A stretch of DNA of 64,000 nt from Ascoidea asiatica. Lineage: Eukaryota; Ascomycota; Saccharomycetes; Ascoideales; Ascoideaceae. Location of the stretch: assembly GCA_001600695.1 (NCBI GenBank), contig BCKQ01000004.1, positions 868,001 through 932,000 on the forward strand. Direction: 5' to 3'. Below are positions 9,688 to 19,801 of this stretch, in pieces (the stretch's first letter is position 1; each line of letters begins with the position of its first letter). The position numbers and the translations under genes are program-made. Below the pieces are notes generated by a model. That model ran no database searches, was not told the DNA's origin, and saw only the letters and a list, made by a program, of their open reading frames with translations.

Positions 9688-10231
9688 ATGGTATGTATAT
9701 ATTCATCTTATTCCAGTTCTCGAATTCCAATTTACAAACTTAAATAATAAAAATTTCTAACAATATTTTTTCTTTTTAAAATAATTAAAATAGTTACCAT
9801 TATATTTATTAACATCTGCAAAATCTCAACCAATGTCAGTTGAATTAAAAACTGGTGAAACTTTAAATGGTTATTTAATAAATTGTGATTCATGGATGAA
9901 TTTAACATTAAAAGATGCAATTCAAACTTCAAATGATGGTAATTCATTCTTAAAATTATCTCAAGTTTATATTAGAGGTAATCATATAAAATTTTTAAGA
10001 TTACCTGAAGAAATTATTGATCAAGTTAAAGATCAACAAAATTCAAATATTGATAATAATAATAATAACAACAATAATAATAATATTCAAAATAATAATT
10101 ATAATAATAGAAATAATAAAAGTTTTAGAGGTGGTTATAAAAGAAATAATTATAGACAAAGAGGTAATTCAAATAACAATAGTAATAATAACAATAATAA
10201 TAGATCTCATAAATATATACCTCAGCAATAA
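9688..10231 (+). CDS. LSM4: U6 snRNA-associated Sm-like protein Lsm4 (one intron)
   Basis: Spliced gene. Exon 1 is only the start codon, ATG at 9688-9690. The intron is 9691-9793 (103 nt) with donor GTATGT, a TTCTAAC branch-type sequence and acceptor TAG. Exon 2 is 9794-10231. The product is 146 residues beginning MLPLYLLTSAKSQPMSVELK, which aligns directly with the MLPLYLLTNAKGQQMQIELK start of the S. cerevisiae protein. Without splicing, 14 conserved N-terminal residues are lost. The Sm1 motif (VELKTGETLNGYL, DSWMNLTL) and Sm2 motif (YIRGNHIKFLRLP) are complete, followed by an Asn-rich, Arg/Gly-containing tail typical of Lsm4. It acts in the Lsm1-7 mRNA decay ring (P-bodies) and the Lsm2-8 U6 snRNP ring. 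Confidence 0.95.
9691..9793 (+). other. LSM4 spliceosomal intron
   Basis: Donor GTATGT immediately after ATG, branch-like TTCTAAC near 9757, acceptor AATAG at 9789-9793. Removing it joins ATG to TTA CCA TTA TAT and restores the conserved Lsm4 N-terminus. Confidence 0.92.
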
Positions 10232-10376
10232 TTACAATAATATCTATATTGATTTATTGATTTATTGATTTATTTATTTATTTATTTATGTATTTATTAA
10301 TGAAATTCTATATATTATATCATATTCAAATTTCTTTTTTTACTTGTTTTTCTTTTTTTTTTTTTTTTTTTTTGAC

Positions 10377-11651
10377 TTACTCTTTAATTTCAACTTTTTT
10401 CATTGATTCTTCAACTTCATTTGTAGAATTCTTAGCTTCAATTTTTGATTCTGATACTGCACCTTGAGTTGAACCTGGATAACGTGTACCTTTATTCTTA
10501 TTTTTTTTATTTTTTTTAACTTTATTTACAGGTTTTGCAACTGGATATCCTTTTTCTTGAGCTTCTTGAAATTCTTTATTTTCTAAAAATTCTTTTCTTA
10601 TAGGTTCTAATAATTCATTAATTGCATCTGAAACTCCATTTTTTAAATCTGGTGGTGAAAGTTTTTCATTTTTAAAATCTTCTTCAATATCTTTAAAATT
10701 TTTATAATTTATTGATCCACCATATTTTTCAGGTCTATTAATAAAAAAATTAAAATTTTCTTCAACATTATCATCATTAATATCATTTTTTAATTGATAA
10801 ATTGGTATTAAAACATATTTAATAAATGATAATAAACCATTATTTTCAATTATACCAGGTGCACAAAATGCACTATTAATTTTTTTTTTAACTTGTTTTG
10901 AATTTTCTAAAATATCAATTTTACTATTTGGATCACTTGCAGACATTTTACCACCTTGTGTTAATCCTGGTACCATTGGATTCATTAAATGTCCACGTTT
11001 TTTATAACCAATATTTTCAATATTTTCTTCTGCTAAAACAAAAATTTTTCTTTGATCAATACCACCAAATTGAACATCACATTTTAAATATTCTTCATCT
11101 AAAACTTGCATTAATGGATAAATAAATCCACTTAATAATGGATTTTCAATTTGTTTAACAACATCTGCACCTGCTCTTCTAGCTTGAGTAACATTAATAA
11201 TATTACATAATTTAAATAAATCTAAAGTATAATTTGAAGTTAATTGATATGAAGATCCAATAATAAATTTTAATTTTTCAATTGGTACATTAATTGATTT
11301 TAAAATCGATTTAATAATAAATTCATAATATTTTGCTCTATATGATACAACTTCTAATGGTGCTTTCATATTATCTAAAAATGCATGTAAATCTGCTAAT
11401 AATACTGTAACTTCACAACCTGCTTTTAAAAAATGTGCTAATTTTGTCATTGGTACAAAATATCCACAATGTGGTCTACCTGTTGGTGCTGTACCCCAAT
11501 AAATTCTTAATGGTCTTTTTTCAACTTCTAAAATATTTTTAATAATCTGTGGATTTAAAACTTCTTGTAAATTTTTTGTAATTAAATTATATGATTCTTT
11601 TGGATCCATTTCTATATTACCATTACTATTACTACTATTATCATCACTCAT
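10377..11651 (-). CDS. TYS1: Cytosolic tyrosyl-tRNA synthetase
   Basis: 424 codons; a class I aminoacyl-tRNA synthetase. The HIGH-type motif is in [13 protein letters not shown] (about residues 53-65), the tyrosine-binding region is around [22 protein letters not shown], and the KMSKS loop appears as GGKMSASD. The [15 protein letters not shown] segment is the eukaryotic/archaeal type, so this is the cytosolic enzyme, not the mitochondrial one. It attaches Tyr to tRNA-Tyr. The C-terminal extension has a Lys-rich [17 protein letters not shown] stretch, also seen in the yeast enzyme, and an acidic/Lys tail. The N-terminus carries an extra 20 or so Asn/Ser residues. It converges on LSM4 with 145 bp between stops, including a long T-run. 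Confidence 0.95.
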   Translation of the reverse strand: MSDDNSSNSNGNIEMDPKESYNLITKNLQEVLNPQIIKNILEVEKRPLRIYWGTAPTGRPHCGYFVPMTKLAHFLKAGCEVTVLLADLHAFLDNMKAPLEVVSYRAKYYEFIIKSILKSINVPIEKLKFIIGSSYQLTSNYTLDLFKLCNIINVTQARRAGADVVKQIENPLLSGFIYPLMQVLDEEYLKCDVQFGGIDQRKIFVLAEENIENIGYKKRGHLMNPMVPGLTQGGKMSASDPNSKIDILENSKQVKKKINSAFCAPGIIENNGLLSFIKYVLIPIYQLKNDINDDNVEENFNFFINRPEKYGGSINYKNFKDIEEDFKNEKLSPPDLKNGVSDAINELLEPIRKEFLENKEFQEAQEKGYPVAKPVNKVKKNKKNKNKGTRYPGSTQGAVSESKIEAKNSTNEVEESMKKVEIKE

Positions 11652-12118
11652 TTTGAAAGAAAGTATTTCAGCTTAAATTTTAATCTTCAGATATTTTGAT
11701 ATTTTTTTGAATTTAATTAAGAAATATGTGTTGAATATTTCAATAAGAAATAAAGGTGTTTTCACTAAATTTATGTTATGCATCTCCATAAATAAGCAGG
11801 TAGAAACTGAAAGTATCAAAAAGATATGAGAATGATATGAAAAAATCAGTCATCGTAATAATTTAATCTGAAATATCACATGAGTTGTTAAATTTCGAGG
11901 GTATTTGCCATGTGATTGATAGCCGAAAGTGAAAGGTGTACTTTGACCTGCAGTTGCCTCTTTCGGACGAGGAAAATAATTTTAAATTTAAAATCAAGCA
12001 ACTTTCAAGAAAAAAAGAAGTAGAAAAATATAATAAATAATAAATAATAAAAAAATAGATCTTGGAAGAAGTAAATGTGAATAAATTGTATATAATTATA
12101 GATAAATCTTATACAATA
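11652..12118. promoter_or_regulatory. Divergent promoter region, TYS1 / small ORF
   Basis: AT-rich with a locally GC-richer patch at about 11905-11985. In that patch CCGAAAG (11923-11929) is exactly reverse-complementary to CTTTCGG (11960-11966), a 7-bp inverted repeat separated by 30 bp, which may be a paired factor site. Confidence 0.4.
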
Positions 12119-12325
12119 ATGTCAGTGAAGCCTAATAGTTTATTAGCTTTAGCACCAGCTATTTATATAGTTACTGATTTCTTAGCTTCAAAGGGATATT
12201 CTGCTAAAAGTAATCAATTATCTTCAAATATTGCAAGAAATTCATTAATAAAAAGGAAATCTAATTCCAATAATAATAATAATAATAAAAATAATAGAAA
12301 TAGAAATATTAATGAAATTGATTAA
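12119..12325 (+). CDS. Small single-span membrane-type protein, unrecognised
   Basis: 68 codons from the ATG at 12119 (MSVKPNSLLALAPAIYIVTD). An upstream in-frame extension exists but has no ATG and looks non-coding. Residues about 8-23 (LLALAPAIYIVTDFLA) are hydrophobic enough for one membrane span or an amphipathic anchor. The middle is basic (ARNSLIKRK) and the end is an Asn tract from AAT repeats. The N-terminal 45 residues have a more balanced composition than random AT-rich frames, which is why I keep it. It could be a small mitochondrial or ER membrane protein; I do not recognise the family. Confidence 0.5.
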   Translation: MSVKPNSLLALAPAIYIVTDFLASKGYSAKSNQLSSNIARNSLIKRKSNSNNNNNNKNNRNRNINEID

Positions 12326-12831
12326 GTTATAGTTATTTTTCCATTAGATAATTTAATAAAAAAATATCATTTTATGTCATTCAATTCATTTAATTCATTA
12401 ATTTTATATATATATATATTTTATATAGTTTTTTTTTTATATAGTTTTTTTTTTATATAGCTAGCTCTCTTTAACTCCTTTTCTACATTTTATGCTTATG
12501 GTTATGCTTATGGTTATACTTATACTTCTTTTATGCTCTTATATTTTCATATTTTCATACTTTCATACAATTATGCTTTCATATTTTCGAATTAGATACC
12601 TAAAATAAATTAAATTCTAAAAAGAATTGTAAATAGTCAATAAAAAAAATCAAATAGTGGATTGAATTCAATCAAAATTAAATCAATATTTACATTTTAT
12701 ATAGGATAATTAATAAATATTCATTGATTCTTTAAAAAAAAAAAAAGAAAGATTTAAAAAAAAAAAACACAGTATAGTATCTATTATGTATATACTGTAT
12801 GTAAGTATATATATATAAAAAGTAAATTAGA
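12326..12831. other. Intergenic spacer between convergent genes
   Basis: AT-rich and repetitive: TATATAGTTTTTTTT units near 12420-12460 and repeated TTATGCTTATGG/TTTCATA words around 12480-12570. No gene seen. Confidence 0.5.
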
Positions 12832-13362
12832 TTATAATTTTTTAAAAACTAAAGTTCTTTCTCTTCTTGGATCAAGTTCATCAGGATTTAATAATAAACC
12901 AGGAACTTGAGATCTTTGACTACCTTTTAAAATTGCTGGATTTCTGATAATTTCATTAAAATCAGATTTAAATTCAATTGGATCAAATTTTAATAATTCT
13001 TTAAAATCTTTTTGAATATTAATTTCTTTATGATAATCTAATTCTGATTTTTTAATATCATTATAATTATAATTATAATTAAATAAAAAAGTTAATATTG
13101 ATTCACCATTATTTTTTTCCATATATGATTTATTATAATAATATGATAAAATTGAAATTCCAGATAAACCAAATATTGAAATAAGATATGGTTTATTTAA
13201 AGATTCAGCTTCACCTAATTCAGGACCATGATGATGAGAATGTTCTTCATGTGTTGAAGATTTAATTAATGTTGAATTAAATGATCTTTTTGAATTTATT
13301 AAATTATTTTTAATTAAACGAGATGAATATTTTGATACTATTAATTTATTATTTGAAAACAT
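12832..13362 (-). CDS. Mitochondrial inner-membrane protein, possible complex I accessory subunit
   Basis: 176 codons. The N-terminus is basic with no acidic residues for 35 positions (KLIVSKYSSRLIKNNLINSKRSF), a typical mitochondrial presequence. A His-rich HEEHSHHHGPEL segment follows, then one hydrophobic span (YLISIFGLSGISILSYYY, about residues 79-96). The C-terminal half is charged and ends in the well-ordered GLLLNPDELDPRRERTLVFKKL. A HHH-GPE stretch before a single span recalls accessory subunits of respiratory complex I in fungi (ESSS/NUXM type), and complex I does exist here. That assignment is inference and not firm. Confidence 0.6.
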   Translation of the reverse strand: MFSNNKLIVSKYSSRLIKNNLINSKRSFNSTLIKSSTHEEHSHHHGPELGEAESLNKPYLISIFGLSGISILSYYYNKSYMEKNNGESILTFLFNYNYNYNDIKKSELDYHKEINIQKDFKELLKFDPIEFKSDFNEIIRNPAILKGSQRSQVPGLLLNPDELDPRRERTLVFKKL

Positions 13363-14077
13363 TTTTTGAATATACTGTATTAGTTTTTTTTTATTTATCT
13401 TGTTTTATTATTGTGAATATCAATTTCTTGAAATCCAATTTCTTTAATATCTATCAATTAGAACTAATTCTTCTGCTCGATAATTGACTTTTGTTTTCCA
13501 GTCTGATTACTTCCTTGAGCTGGATGGATATAATTCAATATACTTCAATAATTCAATATAATTCAATAGCTTTTAATTTGATTATGTGATTATTGATTAA
13601 ATCCTGAAAAAGCTTATCCAAAGAACTTTCATTGGGCCAATAATCAGACAGTTAAAAGTAAAGCTGACAAGAGAATAAAGGAGAATTATGTAATCACGTG
13701 TGACAATGGATTGGTTTAATTATTCCGTACAGATCCATGCTCGGGAAAATAAATAATACCTAAGTTAATTATCCTGTGCATGGTTGTATATTCCTTAACG
13801 GACGTGTCTACTTCCGCCTTGCAAGTTCATTTTTGGAGGCAAGAAACTGAGCAGAATCAGAAAAGCGAAGAGACGAAGAAGAGACGAAGAAGAGAAGAAG
13901 ATGAAGAAGAAGAGAAGATGAAGAAGCAGAAGAATCACAATTATAATCAGAAGAAGATCAAGTTCAAGATTGGGCACTGGAAGAATAAGAGAGTGAAGAC
14001 TAATATAGAGACGATTGTATATTAAGGATAACATACATTACTACAAGATTATAATACTATAATATAATATAAGAAAA
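13363..14077. promoter_or_regulatory. Divergent promoter region upstream of RPT3
   Basis: Contains a CACGTG at 13695-13700. About 13860-13960 is a purine-rich GAAGAAGAG tract that creates a Glu/Lys/Arg-rich frame (13780-14025) I regard as accidental. I looked for the proteasome element GGTGGCAAA and did not see it here. Confidence 0.45.
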
Positions 14078-15328
14078 ATGGAAGAACTAGGAATTTCTGT
14101 TGCCACTTCAGTGGTGAGTCCAATAGTAAATCTGTTACCAACATCTTCTGGATCTAATTATCATCAATTAGATTCTGATGTTTATTTAACACTTAAAAAA
14201 TTACAGAAACAATTAGAATTAATATCATTACAAGAAGATTATATTAAAGATGAATCAAGATTTCTTAAAAGAGAATTAATTAGAGCTCAAGAAGAAGTTA
14301 AAAGAATTCAATCTGTACCTTTAGTAATTGGTCAATTTTTAGAACCAATTGATACAAAAACTGGTATAGTTCAATCAACAACTGGTTCAAATTATGTTGT
14401 AAAAATATTATCAACTTTAAATAGAGAATTATTAAAACCTTCTTCAACTGTTGCTTTACATCGTCATTCAAATGCTTTAGTTGATATTTTACCTCCAGAA
14501 GCTGATTCTTCAATTGCTTTACTTGGTAAAGATGAAAAACCTGATGTAACTTATAATGATATTGGTGGTTTAGATATGCAAAAACAAGAAATTAGAGAAG
14601 CTGTAGAATTACCTTTAACTCAAGCTGATTTATATAAACAAATTGGTATTGATCCTCCAAGAGGTGTTTTATTATATGGTCCTCCAGGTACTGGAAAAAC
14701 AATGCTTGTTAAAGCTGTTGCAAATTCTTCAACTGCTTCTTTTATTAGAGTTGTTGGTTCTGAATTTGTACAAAAATATCTTGGTGAAGGTCCAAGAATG
14801 GTAAGAGATGTATTTAGATTAGCTCGTGAAAATGCTCCTTCAATTATATTTATTGATGAAATAGATGCTATTGCAACTAAACGTTTTGATGCTCAAACTG
14901 GTGCTGATAGAGAAGTTCAAAGAATTTTATTAGAATTATTAAATCAAATGGATGGTTTTGATCAATCAACTAATGTTAAAGTTATAATGGCAACAAATAG
15001 AGCTGATACTCTTGATCCTGCTTTATTAAGACCTGGTAGATTAGATAGAAAAATTGAATTTCCAAGTTTAAAAGATAGAAGAGAAAGAAGATTAATATTT
15101 CAAACTATTGCTTCAAAAATGAGTCTTTCTCCAGAATGTGATTTAGATAGTTTAATTGTAAGAAATGATCCTTTAAGTGGTGCTATAATTGCTGCTATCA
15201 TGCAAGAAGCTGGTTTAAGAGCTGTAAGAAAAAATAGATATGTTATTTTACAGAATGATTTAGAAGAAGCTTATACAAGTCAAGTAAGAACTTCAAGTGA
15301 TGTTGATAAATTCGAATTTTATAAATAG
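14078..15328 (+). CDS. RPT3: 26S proteasome regulatory AAA-ATPase Rpt3 (S6B)
   Basis: 416 codons; nearly colinear with yeast Rpt3 (428). Features in order: variable N-terminus, coiled coil ([21 protein letters not shown], about 45-85), OB domain ([19 protein letters not shown]), Walker A GPPGTGKT, pore loop with KYLGEGPRM, Walker [13 protein letters not shown] with [20 protein letters not shown], and the C-terminal Hb-Y-X motif FYK that docks into the 20S alpha ring. It unfolds ubiquitinated substrates as part of the Rpt1-6 ring. The [16 protein letters not shown] sequence is specific to Rpt3 among the six paralogues. No intron. The start MEELGI matches the orthologue. Confidence 0.98.
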   Translation: MEELGISVATSVVSPIVNLLPTSSGSNYHQLDSDVYLTLKKLQKQLELISLQEDYIKDESRFLKRELIRAQEEVKRIQSVPLVIGQFLEPIDTKTGIVQSTTGSNYVVKILSTLNRELLKPSSTVALHRHSNALVDILPPEADSSIALLGKDEKPDVTYNDIGGLDMQKQEIREAVELPLTQADLYKQIGIDPPRGVLLYGPPGTGKTMLVKAVANSSTASFIRVVGSEFVQKYLGEGPRMVRDVFRLARENAPSIIFIDEIDAIATKRFDAQTGADREVQRILLELLNQMDGFDQSTNVKVIMATNRADTLDPALLRPGRLDRKIEFPSLKDRRERRLIFQTIASKMSLSPECDLDSLIVRNDPLSGAIIAAIMQEAGLRAVRKNRYVILQNDLEEAYTSQVRTSSDVDKFEFYK

Positions 15329-15680
15329 TTTAATCTTATTTTCTTCATTCATTATTTCATTCATCATTTCATTTTCATTGTTTGAATTAAATAAATAAAA
15401 ATAAAACATAAATGAAATAAAATTGTTGTAGATTATTATTATTATTATTATTTTTATTATTTTTATTATTATTCAAATTACGAGATCCACAATTCTGGTC
15501 TCGTCCGTGCTGTTTTGAAATTTCAAAATTTCCATTTTTTTCAATTTCCACAAAACTTTTTTTTTTAATGAATTTGATGAAATTGATGAAATTTGTAATG
15601 GTTTTTTATATTTTAATCCAATTTCCCCCTAGAAAAATAATCTTTTTTCATATTCAATTCAAATAAAATATCATTTCTTA
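15329..15680. other. Intergenic region between RPT3 and SMP3
   Basis: Tandem genes. It contains a (TTA)n tract at 15430-15470, then a small mixed patch (ACGAGATCC...GGTCTCGTCC, 15480-15510) with GAGACC-type inverted words, then T-rich DNA up to the SMP3 start. Confidence 0.45.
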
Positions 15681-17732
15681 ATGAATAACAATAACTTCAT
15701 ACTAATATTCATATTCTCCATCGCGTTTAGAGTCTTTTTAACTCTTCAAAACTCGTATATTCATCCAGATGAACATTTTCAAAATTTTCAAATATTAACA
15801 AATTTATTTCTTGATTATAATACTTCAAAACCATGGGAATTTATATCTTTATATCCTGCAAGAAGTTTTGTACCTTTATTTATATTTTATGGTCCAATTT
15901 TCAAATTCATTCAATTCTTTAATATTCAAATAACTCCAATTCAATTATTATATTTTTTTAGATTATGGTTCTGTATAATTTCTTGGATTATAATTGATAT
16001 TTCAGTTATAAAATTATCAATGGCTTTTCAATACAATGAAAATGATAAAAAGAAAAATACAAATCAAAATCAAAATCAAAATCCTAAAAGTGAATTGAAA
16101 ACAAATGAATTTCAAAATAATCTAATTACAATCTTTTTCAATTACACAAGTTATATCATCTGGGTCTATCAATCTCATTGTTTTTCAAATAGTTTAGAAA
16201 CTTTAATTTTATTATTAACATTAATTATTTTAAATAGAATTAAAATTCAATTAAATATTTTTGAAAAATTAGATAATAATTATAAATTTATTAATAAAAA
16301 TATACCAAATTTTTATAATTATATGATTTTTTTAAGTTTCTTAATTTCATTTGGTATATTTAATAGAATAACTTTTTTAACTTTTATTTTCTTACCAATT
16401 TTTTATTTATTCAAATATTTAATTAAATTCAAGAAAATTAAATCTTTTTTACTATTCTCTTTATCATTTTTATTATTTACAACTATTTTTATAATCATAG
16501 ATACAAAAACTTATTTCTTCTTAGAAAAGAAATGGAATGAAGAAAATCAAATTATTAAATATAATTCAATCTCAATTAAAGAAGTTTTAACATTAATAAA
16601 AGAAAAACTACCATTAAATTTTGAAATCATTTTAATAAATCTTGGTAATAAGTTTGAAAAAAATAAAATACTGGAAAAAATATATTCAAAAAATTTAATA
16701 ATTACACCATTAAATAATTTAATTTATAATTTAAATTCAAATAATTTATCAAAACATGGAATTCATAATAGATTCAATCATATTACAGTAAATTTAATTC
16801 AAATGATTGGTCCATTATATCCAATTTTTATAATCAATTTCTTGAAATTTTTAAATTATATTCTCTTTTCAAAGTTTACAAAAACTAACTTAAAAAAATT
16901 TGATATTGAATTAATTGAAAGATTCAAAATATCCTATTTATCAATTTTATCTGGACTATTTTTTTTATCAATTATGCCACATCAAGAATTAAGATTTTTA
17001 ATACCCTTATTACCATTATTAATGATAATTATTAAATTTGATTTTTTTTTTAAATTCAATGAAATTAGTGAAAATAATAAAAAGAGTAAAAAAATGGAAT
17101 TAAAATATAATAAAAATTTATTAAAACTATTATTCAAATTATGGATTTTATTCAATTTTTTCATGGGAATTTTCATGGGAATTTTTCATCAAGGTGGAAT
17201 TATTTCATCATTAGAATATATTAATGAAATTAGTAAGAGTAAAAACATTAACGATAATAATAAATCAATAATTTCAATATGGTGGAGAACGTATTCACCA
17301 CCAGATTGGATTTTAGGAGATAAGAATTTGAATATTTTAAAATATGAAGAAATTAAAGAAAATGAAGATAATTTAAATGAGATTATTAATTATGATTATT
17401 TGAATAAGATAAATAAAAAAGAGAATATATTGATTGATATTATGGGAATTGAGTTAAATAAATTTGAAATTATTCTTAAAAATATTATTGATATTAATGA
17501 TAAGGATGATAAAGAAATATTATTAATAATGCCATTAATGTCATATGAATCTAATTTTAAAAATTTTATGAAAGATAATAAAGATAATAAAGATATAAAT
17601 GAGTTTATTGAAATAAATGAGATTTGGAGAGATTATTATCATATTGATTTGGATCATATTGATATAAGATATTATAAGGATATAATTGGAATTGGAATTT
17701 ATAAAGTTACAAATTTTGTAAATCGAAATTAA
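15681..17732 (+). CDS. SMP3: GPI mannosyltransferase 4 (Smp3)
   Basis: 683 codons; a multi-span ER protein of the GT22 family. The signature YIHPDEHFQNFQIL at residues 26-39 is the luminal acidic motif of the dolichol-phosphate-mannose-dependent enzymes, and the HPDEHFQ form is typical of Smp3; Gpi10 has FDPDEFWQ type. PWEFISLYPARSFVPLFIF follows as expected. MPHQELRFLIPLLPLLMII (about 432-450) is the conserved HQE-RF-P motif. It adds the fourth mannose to the GPI core, which is essential in yeast. It is longer than the S. cerevisiae protein (516) because of Asn/Lys insertions at about 120-145 and in the C-terminal third. LAS21, which acts later in the same pathway, lies 40 kb away. Confidence 0.88.
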   Translation: MNNNNFILIFIFSIAFRVFLTLQNSYIHPDEHFQNFQILTNLFLDYNTSKPWEFISLYPARSFVPLFIFYGPIFKFIQFFNIQITPIQLLYFFRLWFCIISWIIIDISVIKLSMAFQYNENDKKKNTNQNQNQNPKSELKTNEFQNNLITIFFNYTSYIIWVYQSHCFSNSLETLILLLTLIILNRIKIQLNIFEKLDNNYKFINKNIPNFYNYMIFLSFLISFGIFNRITFLTFIFLPIFYLFKYLIKFKKIKSFLLFSLSFLLFTTIFIIIDTKTYFFLEKKWNEENQIIKYNSISIKEVLTLIKEKLPLNFEIILINLGNKFEKNKILEKIYSKNLIITPLNNLIYNLNSNNLSKHGIHNRFNHITVNLIQMIGPLYPIFIINFLKFLNYILFSKFTKTNLKKFDIELIERFKISYLSILSGLFFLSIMPHQELRFLIPLLPLLMIIIKFDFFFKFNEISENNKKSKKMELKYNKNLLKLLFKLWILFNFFMGIFMGIFHQGGIISSLEYINEISKSKNINDNNKSIISIWWRTYSPPDWILGDKNLNILKYEEIKENEDNLNEIINYDYLNKINKKENILIDIMGIELNKFEIILKNIIDINDKDDKEILLIMPLMSYESNFKNFMKDNKDNKDINEFIEINEIWRDYYHIDLDHIDIRYYKDIIGIGIYKVTNFVNRN

Positions 17733-17794
17733 ATAAATGATTAGTCTATAAGTCTATATAAGAAATAGGAAATAGGAAATAAGATATAATGAAT

Positions 17795-17876
17795 GAGATT
17801 ATGAGATTATGAGATTATGATATTATGAGATTATGAGATTTTGAAATTATGTAATTATGAAATTATGAGAGTATGA
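17795..17876. repeat. 9-bp minisatellite (GAGATTATG)n
   Basis: About nine imperfect tandem copies of GAGATTATG between the convergent SMP3 and ODC stop codons. Confidence 0.85.
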
Positions 17877-17882
17877 AATAAA

Positions 17883-18875
17883 TTATTCAAATTTTATTAA
17901 ATTTTTATTTTTTTTTAAATTTTGATTATCAATATCATTATAATGATAAGATTTAAAAAAATCATTTGATTTATTATAAATAACTAATAATATACCACCA
18001 CCAGGAGTATATCTTACAATTTTTGGAGTAAAACCTTTAAAAAGAGCTTTTGGACCTTCTTGATTAAGTATTAAATTAAAAGTTTGAAAAAAAGATTTAT
18101 ATTTTAAATTATTATTAAATTGTAAAATTTGAGAATTATTTAAATTTAAATTTTTATTTAAAATTTCTTGAGATTGAAATCTTGATTTAATTACATCAAA
18201 TGGAGTACTTAAAGTAGTACCTAAAATACCACCAACAGAACCAGAAATTAAATTATTTAACATTTTTTCATTTGAATTATTTGGAATTGGTAAAAGTGAA
18301 TTAATTTTATAAATTGAACCAAAATAAGCAGAATTCCAAGTTGAATGTTTTAAAATTGTTGGTTTTAAACCAGTGAAAAATGCTAAAGGACCATTATTAA
18401 ATAAAATTTTTTTAAAAGTATCAAAAACACCATTATATTTTAAATTATTTTTTTTATCTTGTAATTTAATTTTTATTAATTCAAAAGGTACAATAATAAA
18501 AGCTTCAGTTGCACCAGCAGTTGCACCAGTTAAAATTGATAAATTTTGATTCATTTCTTTTAATTTAAAATTTTTTTTATAAAAATTACCCCAAATTTCA
18601 TTACCAGTAAATTTTATTGCTCTTTTTGGTGCTTCCATTAAAATTGGAGCATTAATACCTCTATAAATTTTTAAAAAACCTTCATTTTTAATAATTTTTG
18701 AAATTGTATCAATTATACCATTATATAAAGGTTTTTGATTTGGTAAAATAATTTGTAATTGAGATCTTGTTTTAACAACATCTAAAGGATAAGATATACA
18801 AATTTCTGTACAACCTGCAATTGCACCAGATAAAAATTGATAACGAAATGGTAAAGGTCTATTATCTTTATTCAT
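17883..18875 (-). CDS. ODC1: Mitochondrial 2-oxodicarboxylate carrier, copy 1 (intronless)
   Basis: 330 codons; a mitochondrial carrier with three repeats of about 100 residues. Each has a PX[D/E]XX[K/R] signature: SYPLDVVKTR, VPFELIKIK and TPFDVIKSR. The start MNKDNRPLPFRYQFLSGAIAG aligns with the Odc1/Odc2 N-terminus NRPLPFIYQFTAGAIAG, and ILMEAPKRAIKFTGNE plus YTPGGGILLVIYN are Odc-specific. It exchanges 2-oxoadipate and 2-oxoglutarate across the inner membrane, linking lysine metabolism and the TCA cycle. The C-terminus has an Asn/Lys extension and an Asn/Leu insertion in repeat 3 (about 243-256), so it is diverging from its tandem paralogue at 19802-20842. Confidence 0.92.
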   Translation of the reverse strand: MNKDNRPLPFRYQFLSGAIAGCTEICISYPLDVVKTRSQLQIILPNQKPLYNGIIDTISKIIKNEGFLKIYRGINAPILMEAPKRAIKFTGNEIWGNFYKKNFKLKEMNQNLSILTGATAGATEAFIIVPFELIKIKLQDKKNNLKYNGVFDTFKKILFNNGPLAFFTGLKPTILKHSTWNSAYFGSIYKINSLLPIPNNSNEKMLNNLISGSVGGILGTTLSTPFDVIKSRFQSQEILNKNLNLNNSQILQFNNNLKYKSFFQTFNLILNQEGPKALFKGFTPKIVRYTPGGGILLVIYNKSNDFFKSYHYNDIDNQNLKKNKNLIKFE

Positions 18876-19801
18876 TTTTTTTTTTATATTGAATATAGTT
18901 TTATTGTTATTTATACTGTGTATGAGAATAAGATAAAAATTGAATTAGAAGTAATTCATTAATATGATACCGATAAGAGACATTATAAATGATAACAATA
19001 GAAAAGAAAGAAAATATATAAAAATATTAGTAAAAAAGAAAGACTGAATTTAAATAAACCTTTATTTTTCATATAAATTTTCAATATACTTTATTTAGTA
19101 TGGTTATCCATAATAATAATATAATAGTAATAATAATAGTAATGGTAATAAATTTCCCGGTTAATTGATTAACAATACCAAACAAATAATAATAAATAAG
19201 TTTAAAGGTGAAAAATTGGAAGAATTCGTGAAATTTTCAAAGTGTTTTTGGAATTTTTTATCATTTTATCGAGATACAGAAGCAGACCCGGGAAAGTGGC
19301 GACGCATGGCAAGCAGAGGGTGCAGAGGGTGCAGCGGGAAAAAGCAGGGGGTGCAATCCCGGCATCGGATGATTGCGCCCACATGACCATGCACGTGAAC
19401 ACGCAAGTGGAAATTATAGGAGAAACAGCCGAGATGCAGCTGGCAGTGAAGTGAGAGGGGATTGGGGGACGCAGGTTCCCCGCACTTTGTGTAGACTGGG
19501 ATGTAGGCTCGGATAAGAGATAAAGAGCGGAGTTACCCGGGTGGATAGCCCAAAAAAAAAGACCCGGAAACATGGTCTCTGTGTGGTTTTTGTATACTTT
19601 TTCAACTTCTTTCGACGATAACTCCTTTGAAGCGTATTACTTATTTACTTACAGTTGAAACTACAAGGAAATAACAGATACAAAGGAATAAGCTAGTTGT
19701 AATCCACTAAAAATCTATTCTAGTTTAATAAATATATTTTAAAGGTGAAAATGAAGAAGAAGAAGAAGAGAATCTATGGAATGTAAAACTCACGTGTTTC
19801 T
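18876..19801. other. Intergenic region between the tandem ODC genes, with GC-rich island
   Basis: 18876-19240 is AT-rich promoter for ODC copy 1. 19270-19580 is GC-rich, with repeated GAGGGTGCAG words and an E-box at 19392-19397. A second E-box (19791-19796) lies 6 bp downstream of the copy 2 stop. Frames crossing this island on both strands are not codon-like and I do not call them. Confidence 0.45.

Noticed and set aside
13780..14025. Glu/Lys/Arg-rich frame before RPT3
   Set aside because: It is a GAAGAAGAG purine tract, lies where the RPT3 promoter and leader must be, and has a mirror frame on the other strand.
19202..19605. Several overlapping frames between the ODC genes
   Set aside because: Both strands are open, with no recognisable motif and compositions unlike the genuine genes here.
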